Shown here: one piece after another, positions 35,394 through 42,057 of the stretch | Layout: every line of letters starts with the position of its first letter | Numbering within the stretch: the stretch's first letter is position 1 | Assembly (NCBI GenBank): GCA_020636105.1 | Contig: JACJYL010000001.1 | Location: forward strand, 3,782,001 to 3,846,000 | From: Lewinellaceae bacterium | GTDB lineage: Bacteria; Bacteroidota; Bacteroidia; Chitinophagales; Saprospiraceae | DNA length: 64,000 nucleotides | Reading direction: 5' to 3' | Notes under the pieces: generated by a model | Seen by the model: only the letters and a program-made list of their open reading frames with translations | The model's database searches: none | Told to the model about the DNA's origin: nothing | Made by a program: the position numbers and the translations under genes

Positions 35394-36817
35394 CTTATCC
35401 TGTCCCATAAATCATGGCGGTTTAGTTTTCAGCATATAACCTAATTTCATGGCTCGTAGTAATTTTAAACTTTGCCATAATAATTTTTCTCCAGGCAAAG
35501 GTTGAACTTTTGATTTTGCAAAACCTGATAAAGAACCTAAGGCTAAAATAAAATCTGTTACTGTTTTTATTTTTACTCCAGTATATTGTTTCAAAATTTC
35601 AATTTCAATTGTATCAAAGACCTCTGCTGCTATTGCATTGGGCTTAGCTTTCCCTATATATGCTAACCACAATAGCTGCCAGGCGACTAAAGAACAAACT
35701 TCTAAAGCATGTTTTAACCTAATGAAAACATCAAATTGCAAACGCTCCACTTTTAACCCTGATTTGAGTACTAAATGAAACCGTTCGATAGGCCAGCGTA
35801 AAACATAAAAATGTAATACTTCATATGCCTCATCAAAATTATTTACTTCTAAAGTCGTCAATAAATACCATTCAACAGGTGATTTTATTCCTTCCTTTTC
35901 TATTTCTTTAACATGGACTAATGTTAAGGAATGGGTTTTACCTTTTTTATGATAAGCAGGGGGATATTCTATTTTTGCTACTCGAAGGGATAACTGCGCC
36001 TTCCTTTTTTTTCTGTTTTTTTGACGAGGAATGGTTACTTCTAGCTTCCCTAATTCTTCTACCAATTCTGGGATTTTTGATACTTTAGTTTTATTTCCCT
36101 TATAAAAAATATTGCGATTAAGGTGTTGTGCTCGAATTAAAAGTTCAATCGACTGTTTTCGTGACCATGAAAAATGTTCATAAAAATCAGCCTCCCTGTC
36201 TCCAACTACAATTACCTGGCCGTGATAGTCCTCAAACCATTCATTAACCCAGTTTTTTGTTCGAATCCATTTGAAACTTTCCTTTTCTTGTATTGAATAG
36301 TTATGGTTTTTCTTCTTTCTCCCTGAAGCTCTAGGAGCCCAAATATATTGACCAATCAATCCTAATGGCTCTGCTTCTGTAGTCAGAACCATCGCAGAAT
36401 GAATATTTAGCCCTTTTGTATTTTTTCCACCAAGACCACCAAGACCTTTAGTGCTTTTGTGGCTACTATAATTCAAATCAGCTGTATCCTCAATTACTAA
36501 AATCCGGTTGTGATTTTTACACCGCTCTAGCGTTTTGTGCCGATGCCCAAGTTGAATATCAATTGATTCTTCTTTTGAAAAAAGACGATGTGCTGATTTT
36601 CTCACGACTTCTCCACATGCAGATGAAAAAGAATGTTCTGGCTTCTCTTGCAAAGAATGGCACATCTTTACCAAGTTTGATCGAAAACGTTCATCAGGTA
36701 ATTTTGAATACTCGAGTTCTTCGCTCCAAAATTCTAAACTAGCCGTATTTTTATGCATAATAAACACTTGTATTTGACATAAAAATAAACTTTTTTAAAT
36801 TTATGGGACAGGATAAG
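35394..36817. mobile_element. complete IS4-family (IS50/Tn5-like) insertion sequence, 1424 bp
   Basis: Perfect 19-bp inverted repeats CTTATCCTGTCCCATAAAT (35394-35412) and its complement (36799-36817). A 9-bp target duplication GCTGAAAGC lies on each side (35385-35393 and 36818-36826) and occurs once in the empty copy at 34177-34185. One transposase gene fills the element. IR length, duplication size and transposase all fit the IS50 group. It appears intact and recent because the flanks still match the empty copy exactly. Confidence 0.93.
35412..36758 (-). CDS. IS50/Tn5-like DDE transposase
   Basis: A 448-residue transposase of the IS4 family. Catalytic acids are D91 (IEDTADLNY), D187 (VVGDREADFYEHF) and E325. 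The YREK signature is exact: Y318-x2-R321-x3-E325-x6-K332 in FYVLRWPIERFHLVLKSG. Spacing and positions are within one residue of Tn5 transposase. Start at the ATG at 36758, with a GTG nine bases upstream as alternative. The stop codon lies at the inner edge of the left inverted repeat. No sign of frameshift. Confidence 0.95.
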   Translation of the reverse strand: MHKNTASLEFWSEELEYSKLPDERFRSNLVKMCHSLQEKPEHSFSSACGEVVRKSAHRLFSKEESIDIQLGHRHKTLERCKNHNRILVIEDTADLNYSSHKSTKGLGGLGGKNTKGLNIHSAMVLTTEAEPLGLIGQYIWAPRASGRKKKNHNYSIQEKESFKWIRTKNWVNEWFEDYHGQVIVVGDREADFYEHFSWSRKQSIELLIRAQHLNRNIFYKGNKTKVSKIPELVEELGKLEVTIPRQKNRKKRKAQLSLRVAKIEYPPAYHKKGKTHSLTLVHVKEIEKEGIKSPVEWYLLTTLEVNNFDEAYEVLHFYVLRWPIERFHLVLKSGLKVERLQFDVFIRLKHALEVCSLVAWQLLWLAYIGKAKPNAIAAEVFDTIEIEILKQYTGVKIKTVTDFILALGSLSGFAKSKVQPLPGEKLLWQSLKLLRAMKLGYMLKTKPP

Positions 36818-36827
36818 GCTGAAAGCT

Positions 36828-37103
36828 GCGACCATCGGGGGTGATGTAAAAGGTGCTGTTGATCGTAACTATGCGTTAGGTTATCTAGTTGCACATGAAT
36901 TTCTTCATCAAATATATGGAAAAGCTAGTTTTAAAAATAAAGGAATAAGCCCTTCAAATAGCCATTCCTCAGGATTGAACACTCCTGGAAGGTGGGCATT
37001 AAAATCAGTATTGGGGATGAAACCATCAAAGACTCTTCGCCCTCTCGAAACCATCCCGTCAGAAAAACTACAACTAATAAAAGAGTATTTAAAGAACCTT
37101 TAA
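36828..37103 (+). pseudogene. fragment of a zincin-type (HExxH) toxin domain
   Basis: A start-less frame of about 91 codons follows the repeat: ATIGGDVKGAVDRNYALGYL then VAHEFLHQIYGKA, and ends KLQLIKEYLKNL and stop. HEFLH (36894-36908) is a zinc metallopeptidase motif, with NSHSSGLNTPGR downstream possibly giving the third ligand. The front part of the domain and any RHS core are missing; the frame fuses straight to the repeat. A lipoprotein gene follows after 14 bases. Probably an inactive or silent toxin cassette. Confidence 0.65.
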
Positions 37104-37117
37104 AACACTAACATAGT

Positions 37118-37636
37118 ATGGTTAAATTATTTTTATTTGTTCTGCCACTAGCATTTTTCATTTCAAGCTGTGGAGCAATTAATGGGAGTCAAAAAAAATC
37201 TGAAAGTGTTTACTTTGAAATAATAAATCATAATAAACAATCTTTTGAAGATTTAAACAGAGAATATGACTATTATGGTAAAGAAGATTTAAGAGAACAA
37301 ATTGATACTTCATTAAACTTCATTTTAATAAGAGTTAATAATAATTCTGATGATACTACTTATGTTTTTTTAACAAAGTTTAGATATATAAGTACTCATT
37401 ATTTTTATGCGGTGAATAATGGAAATCGTGAATACCTTGGTTATAAGGGGGGGGCAGATTGGGGACAACAGTTTTATTCACTCGAACCTAATAAGTCAGA
37501 AATATTTCTAGAAAGTTATCAAAATCCTCCAGAAATTAGTGCTGATGAAATTGATTTTGTTTTTGAATTTTCGCTTGAAAAGCCTTTAGTAAATAAAAAA
37601 ACTCTAACCAAAAAAATAACTCTAAAGTTAGATTAA
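37118..37636 (+). CDS. putative lipoprotein immunity protein
   Basis: A 172-residue lipoprotein: MVKLFLFVLPLAFFISSC lipobox, then a beta-rich domain (SVYFEIINHNKQSF, NFILIRVNNNSDDTTYVF, DEIDFVFEFSLEKP). It stands 14 bases after the zincin fragment, in the immunity position. A periplasmic lipoprotein fits protection against an exported metallopeptidase. No family recognised; the role is inferred. Confidence 0.6.
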   Translation: MVKLFLFVLPLAFFISSCGAINGSQKKSESVYFEIINHNKQSFEDLNREYDYYGKEDLREQIDTSLNFILIRVNNNSDDTTYVFLTKFRYISTHYFYAVNNGNREYLGYKGGADWGQQFYSLEPNKSEIFLESYQNPPEISADEIDFVFEFSLEKPLVNKKTLTKKITLKLD

Positions 37637-37699
37637 TAATGCGAATCAAGTGCTAAAAGGCTTTAAGTCGGCATTAGGTACAAAGACAACGAAGAAACC

Positions 37700-37733
37700 A
37701 AAAAGTCTGATCATTAATTTGGTCGGGCTTTTT
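37700..37733 (+). terminator. terminator after the lipoprotein gene
   Basis: AAAAAGTCTGA pairs with TCGGGCTTTTT with two G-T wobbles, loop of 12 bases, then a T-rich tail. Confidence 0.5.
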
Positions 37734-37776
37734 GTGTTTTATGTCTTGACAGGATGAGCGATAATGGCCAAGCTAC

Positions 37777-37948
37777 CCCCCTGATAGCCAAAGCATGCCA
37801 ACAAAAATATAAAAAGTCCGATCGTTTAAGCGTTTTCGCTTAAGCGGACTACGCTTGCAAGGCTTGCAGCCGATCTAAAGCCAGGGCGATAGTTTAAGCG
37901 TCCCCCTGATGTCCGAAGCATGCCACAAAAATAAAAAAGGTCGATCGG
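37777..37948 (+). repeat. two further cassette repeats with hairpins
   Basis: Copies of the ~45-bp repeat at 37777-37824 (degenerate) and 37902-37948. Between them are TTAAGCG/CGCTTAA and GGCTTGCAGCC (37861-37871). Just upstream, the words ATAATGGCCAAGCTACCC recur at 37761 and again near 39732. Confidence 0.75.
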
Positions 37949-38352
37949 TGGCAGTCCCCTCACGACAAAGTAGAGCGCTTCACGGACGTCCCACGTCTTG
38001 CAACCCCTCAAAGCAGCCTCACCACTTAGAGCCTGTTCGCTGTGCTCGCTGCTCTTTCTCCTGCGGCCGTGCCACTTCAACTGCACAAAAGCCAACGCAA
38101 GTGGCACCGCCTCGTCGGGACTCGCTTAGCTCGCGGATATTGATTACTTACCGGATACTTTCCAAACATGACATGCAAGCGTCCCATGGAATCCCGACAA
38201 GGGTGTCGGGAAGCACCATTTGAATAATGAAGCCGTAACTTCATTATCCAAATAGTGCGATGTAACTTTTTCTTTTAACTGAGGGAATTTAATTGAATAG
38301 CCGGACAAAAGTCCTTATCTTACAGGGTGTTTACAGGCCAAAGGGCCAGTAA
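37949..38352. other. GC-rich non-coding stretch with hairpins
   Basis: About 400 bp that are richer in G and C than the neighbours. It holds the inverted repeat GTGCCACTT/AAGTGGCAC (about 38064-38107), CCCGACA/TGTCGGG (near 38192-38208) and AATGAAG/CTTCATT (near 38226-38244). Open frames on both strands are present but look like by-products of GC content, with no protein-like pattern. Possibly a degraded mobile or repeat element. Confidence 0.45.
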
Positions 38353-39192
38353 AAAAGTAATCCAGGAGCGAATAACTACTTGTATAATGGGAAGGAGTTT
38401 AATGAGGATATAGGATGGTATGATTATGGGGCGAGGTGGTACGATCCGGCTATTGGGAGATGGAATGCTGTGGATCCAATGGCGGAACAATATGCGGCTT
38501 GGAGTCCGTACAATTATGTGATGGGGAATCCGATTAGTTTGGTTGATCCGGATGGGATGAGTGTTGAAGAAAGTGATTGGGTGCCAGAGGTTGATTGGCA
38601 AAACAAACAATTAACATTAAGGAAAGAGGAAGGTGATAATGAAAGAACTTTAGCTAATTTTTTAGATATATCACGTGGAGAGGCCGAGAATTTATTTCAA
38701 AATGTAGATTCTGATGGAATATTAGCACTGCCTGAAAGTGTTCGAGGTGTTGGTTCTATTAATAAAGCAATAAAATCCGCTGCCGAGATCAATGACAATG
38801 CGATTTTCGGTTGGGGAGATCACCCATATAATTGTTATTCTTCAGCAATTGATGTTTCATTAAACAGTGACCCTAGTAACGGAATTCAAATGAGTTTTGA
38901 AGAATTTGAAGGAGCACTCAGAAGGTCGTTTACAGAAGTTACAGGTAATGAAAATAGTTACCGGTTTGGGGAATCAATAATGACATTTGGAGAAACTTCC
39001 CCCCTTAGTTCTGATGTCAATGTCACCCATGCGGCTGTTTATTTAGGCAAGTCTCAAAATGGGACAATATATACCTGGTCAAAAAACGGACAATCTAAAA
39101 CTCCAGGTATATCAACTGCAAGTGGATTAAAAACCAAATATGCATCAATGTGGATTTTTGGAGGGATAGGAGGAGTATATAACCGAAGATAA
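38353..39192 (+). pseudogene. orphan RHS tip with papain/NlpC-like toxin domain
   Basis: The frame opens after a stop at 38350-38352 and reads SNPGANNYLYNGKEFNEDIG, then the RHS core end RWYDPAIGRWNAVDPMAEQYAAWSPYNYVMGNP...VDPDGMS. The variable domain of ~210 residues has a cysteine in GDHPYNCYSSAIDV and, ~75 residues later, a histidine in VNVTHAAVYLG, followed by SMWIFGGIGGVY. Cys then His in these strand contexts is the NlpC/P60 or papain-like order, so a peptidoglycan peptidase toxin is likely. No start codon, signal or RHS repeats are present, so it is a donor or silent cassette. A membrane immunity candidate follows 12 bases on. Confidence 0.72.
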
Positions 39193-39204
39193 CACACATA
39201 CATT

Positions 39205-39585
39205 ATGACTAAATTTAAAAAAAAATCACCAATGGCTTGGGTTTTTCTTATCCTAATTCTATGTACATTAATAATTGAAACTCGAATTGATTTAAAATTG
39301 AAACATTCAGTAATCCCTTTAGTTTTAAGCTTTTTATTCTTCGTACCTAATAAGACAACATGGAAAATTGGGATAATATTAAGTTGTTGGGGAGTTATAA
39401 ATCTTTTAGTTACGGATCAGTATGCAGCAGAACCAACGATTTTCCACTTTGGGTACTTCCTGATGAACTACCATCTGAGTTTTCAAGGTGTTTCGTTGGA
39501 TGTATTAATGCTTTGGTGGTTCCCCATATATTTTTATATCGGATCGGTTATAGTATTTTTAAAAATAAAAAAGTCGATTGTTTAG
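39205..39585 (+). CDS. putative membrane immunity protein
   Basis: A 126-residue protein starting MTKFKKKSPMAWVFLILILC with about four hydrophobic segments (AWVFLILILCTLII, VIPLVLSFLFFVP, IGIILSCWGVINLLV, WWFPIYFYIGSVIVFL). It lies 12 bases after the papain-like toxin cassette. No family recognised. Role inferred from position and membrane nature. Confidence 0.6.
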   Translation: MTKFKKKSPMAWVFLILILCTLIIETRIDLKLKHSVIPLVLSFLFFVPNKTTWKIGIILSCWGVINLLVTDQYAAEPTIFHFGYFLMNYHLSFQGVSLDVLMLWWFPIYFYIGSVIVFLKIKKSIV

Positions 39586-39662
39586 TCCGCTTGGCTAAAA
39601 TTAATAAGTATGCATGCCGAGTTCTCAATTCAGGTTGGATTAGAAGAGATACTTAGACAATG

Positions 39663-39709
39663 AAAAACAAACGGTTGTCTCTTAATCAGAGATGGCCGTT
39701 TTGTTTTTT
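39663..39709 (+). terminator. terminator-like hairpin
   Basis: Long imperfect stem of AAAACAAACGG...GTCTC with GAGAT...CCGTTTTGTTTT, followed by a T run, about 80 bases after the immunity gene. Confidence 0.5.
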
Positions 39710-39838
39710 CTGCGGGTAGGCAGCATGGCCCATAATGGCCAAGCTACCCGCCGTGAGACTAACAGGAGCATGGTCGAGGTAGCGTCCATTATGGTTCGTG
39801 CTTTGGGTTGGGCTTCGGAGGAATATTTAGGGATTCTT

Positions 39839-40010
39839 ACATTACGTACCTGACGGCACTACCTTTTTTATCAAGGCAGGGTGTTACCGATATTACGTCT
39901 CTACCAGACTGGAGGTTTTGGTCGATGGGCTATCCCTGAGTCCCTTCGGGACGGAATATCGGTAACAATACCGATATGTAGGTGCTCGAGTGCCGTCAGG
40001 TACGTAATGT
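39839..40010. repeat. 172-bp nested inverted repeat (MITE-like)
   Basis: Outer arms 39839-39860 and 39989-40010 are perfect 22-bp complements. Inner arms GTTACCGATATT (39883-39894) and AATATCGGTAAC (39955-39966) are perfect 12-bp complements. A small hairpin TCCCTTCGGGA sits between. There is no ORF. It looks like a non-autonomous mobile element or a structured RNA. It fills most of the 600-bp gap before the GGGP synthase gene. Confidence 0.7.
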
Positions 40011-40057
40011 GATACAGCAGTTTCCAGTAACAAAAAAACTTAACACAGAAAGAAAAA

Positions 40058-40130
40058 CCCCCCGATGACCGAAGCATGCCGGCCAAAAAATAAAAAAGGT
40101 CAGTTCAAAGCTGAAAGCTGCAGCCATCGG
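40058..40130 (+). repeat. last cassette repeat of the island
   Basis: CCCCGATGACCGAAGCATGCC...AAAAAAGGTCAGTT is a diverged copy of the ~45-bp repeat, followed by AAAGCTGAAAGCTGCAGCC as in the 320-bp repeats. It marks the right border of the island, 70 bases before the next chromosomal gene. Confidence 0.7.
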
Positions 40131-40187
40131 GAAAAAGCTTCGCTCTATTTACATTTATCATTTTACATTTTACATTCCGAAGAATCC

Positions 40188-40195
40188 TATCTTTG
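40188..40195 (+). promoter_or_regulatory. -7 element directly at the GGGP synthase start
   Basis: TATCTTTG, a perfect TAnnTTTG, ends only 5 bases before the ATG at 40201. Transcription would start at or next to the start codon, giving a leaderless mRNA. Confidence 0.5.
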
Positions 40196-40200
40196 CATCA

Positions 40201-40953
40201 ATGACGATCTTAAAATCGATTTACGAAGCCAAAAAAGGCAATCGCAAACAATTTGCCTTACTCATCGATCCGGACAAATGTGATCCGGAACAACTCTCCT
40301 ATTTGGTGGACAAGGCCGTTCATGCCAAGGTTGATTTCATTCTCGTGGGCGGCAGTCTTTTGTTGAAAGACCGGGTGGATATTTGCATCAAACAGATCAG
40401 GCAAAGGTGTAATATTCCTGTCCTCTTGTTTCCGGGTAATGTGTTGCAGATCAGTAAATATGCTGATGGTATTTTGTTCTTGTCCCTCATTTCCGGGCGC
40501 AACCCCGATTTTTTGATCGGACAGCAGGTGATTGCGGCACCTTATCTCAAACAAACAAACCTGGAAGTCCTCCCCACCGGATATATGCTGATCGATGGCG
40601 GCGTGCCAACCTCGGTTTCCTATATGAGTAATACCACCCCCATTCCCAATGAAAAAAAAGAGATCGCCTACAGCACTGCCCTGGCAGGAGAAATGCTCGG
40701 GTTGAAACTGATTTATCTCGATGCCGGCAGCGGGGCCGTCAGGTCGGTGGATAAAAAAATGATCACCTATCTGAGTGATCGCCTGTCTGTTCCCATTATT
40801 GTTGGTGGGGGCATCCGGACACCACAAGATGCTTATGATACTGTGGCCGCGGGTGCAGATATTGTGGTGGTAGGCAATGTATTGGAAAAAGATCCCGACC
40901 TTTTGGAGCAAATGGTTAGCGCCGTCCACCAGGTTCATAAAAAACAGAAATAA
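40201..40953 (+). CDS. geranylgeranylglyceryl phosphate synthase family (PcrB-like)
   Basis: A 250-residue TIM-barrel prenyltransferase joining a polyprenyl diphosphate to glycerol 1-phosphate. Motifs: QFALLIDPDKCDPEQL, FILVGGSLL, IPVLLFPGNVLQISKYADGILFLSLISGRNP, LIYLDAGSGAV and PIIVGGGIRTPQDA, with the phosphate-binding VVVGNVLEKDP end. This is group II GGGPS, known in some Bacteroidota, so ether-type lipids may be made. Fits the mevalonate pathway implied by mvaD. rsgA follows after 6 bases, so they are co-transcribed. Confidence 0.9.
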   Translation: MTILKSIYEAKKGNRKQFALLIDPDKCDPEQLSYLVDKAVHAKVDFILVGGSLLLKDRVDICIKQIRQRCNIPVLLFPGNVLQISKYADGILFLSLISGRNPDFLIGQQVIAAPYLKQTNLEVLPTGYMLIDGGVPTSVSYMSNTTPIPNEKKEIAYSTALAGEMLGLKLIYLDAGSGAVRSVDKKMITYLSDRLSVPIIVGGGIRTPQDAYDTVAAGADIVVVGNVLEKDPDLLEQMVSAVHQVHKKQK

Positions 40954-40959
40954 AGAAAC

Positions 40960-41907
40960 GTGAAGAAAGGAGTCGTCATAAAATCAACGGGAAGCTGGTA
41001 TATCGTCAGAATTGAAGATGGCGGAACGGTAGAGTGCCGGATAAAAGGGAAATTCAGATTGGAAAACCTGAAACTGACGAATCCGGTAGCGGTGGGGGAT
41101 GAAGTGGAGATCGAAATGGAGGAAGATGATACAGGTTCCATCATAACCATCCTGCCACGCAAAAACTATGTACTCCGTCAATCACCCCGAAAAAAACATT
41201 CCCTCCATTTACTCGCCAGCAATGTCGATCAGGCCATTTTGATCGTCACCATCATAGAACCCAACCTGAAACAGGGCTTTATCGATCGCTTTTTGCTGAT
41301 GACCGAACCCTATAACATTCCGACCATCATCGTTTTTAATAAAGCGGATCTTTATGGGGAAGGGGCGCTGGAACTCTATGAAGACCTAAGGGATATTTAT
41401 GAAACCATTGGGTATCAATTTAAGTTGGTTTCGGCCATAGATGGAACGGGTATGGAGGATCTGAAAACTATGCTGGCCGGAAAAACGAGTTTATTGGCCG
41501 GCCAGTCCGGGGTAGGGAAATCGAGCCTGATGAATGCCATTCAATCAAATCTGGATCTGAAAATACAGGATCTTTCCGACGCTTCCGGAAAAGGACAGCA
41601 TACCACTACTTTTGCAGAAATGTTCCCGCTTGATTTCGGCGGAACGATCATCGATACTCCCGGGATAAAAACCCTGAGTTTTAGTCACCTTGAACCGATG
41701 GACCTGGCCCATAATTTCAGGGAATTCTTTTTATTGTCTTCAGCCTGTAAATTCGGCGGCAGCTGCCTGCACCGAAACGAGCCGGGCTGCGCCGTAAAAA
41801 AGGCCGTTGAGGAAGGGGAAGTGAGCGAATTGCGGTATATGAATTACCTCGCCATCATGGAGGAAATCGAAGACCAGAACTACTGGGAAAGGCATAAAGA
41901 CTATTAA
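40960..41907 (+). CDS. rsgA: ribosome small subunit-dependent GTPase RsgA
   Basis: A 315-residue circularly permuted GTPase for 30S maturation. Motif order G4-G5-G1-G3 is visible: IIVFNKADL, then LLAGQSGVGKSSLMNAI (G1), then IDTPGIKTLSF (G3). The OB-fold N-domain and the C-terminal zinc site (C-x-FGGSC-x-HRNEPGC) are complete. Start codon is GTG at 40960, since no ATG is available upstream of the conserved KGVVIKSTGSWY. In operon with the GGGP synthase. Confidence 0.95.
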   Translation: MKKGVVIKSTGSWYIVRIEDGGTVECRIKGKFRLENLKLTNPVAVGDEVEIEMEEDDTGSIITILPRKNYVLRQSPRKKHSLHLLASNVDQAILIVTIIEPNLKQGFIDRFLLMTEPYNIPTIIVFNKADLYGEGALELYEDLRDIYETIGYQFKLVSAIDGTGMEDLKTMLAGKTSLLAGQSGVGKSSLMNAIQSNLDLKIQDLSDASGKGQHTTTFAEMFPLDFGGTIIDTPGIKTLSFSHLEPMDLAHNFREFFLLSSACKFGGSCLHRNEPGCAVKKAVEEGEVSELRYMNYLAIMEEIEDQNYWERHKDY

Positions 41908-41996
41908 AAGGGAAAAGACTAAAGGGAAAAGGCTAAAGGGTGTAATGCCATATCCTGGTAATCCTTAAATCCTGTAAATACTGATACAGACAAAAA

Positions 41997-42033
41997 AAGG
42001 CCCCGATTTTGCATCAAGCAAAATCGGGGCCTT
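41997..42033 (-). terminator. strong terminator of the M43 protease gene
   Basis: Perfect 16-bp stem AAGGCCCCGATTTTGC with its complement, loop ATCAA, followed on the minus strand by seven T. It also lies downstream of rsgA and may stop both. Confidence 0.85.
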
Positions 42034-42057
42034 AATCATTATATCGTTATTTCAGTT

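Noticed and set aside
36250..36265. GTTCGAATCC as a tRNA T-loop
   Set aside because: It lies in the transposase gene, without acceptor or anticodon stems around it. No tRNA was found in the window.
37826..38223. Open frames on both strands in the GC-rich stretch
   Set aside because: Biased composition and hairpins explain the openness; no recognisable domain and the frames run into the repeats.
33877..40130. Repeats in the toxin island as a CRISPR array
   Set aside because: Copies are far apart and irregularly spaced, differ in sequence, and are separated by genes, with no cas genes in the window.
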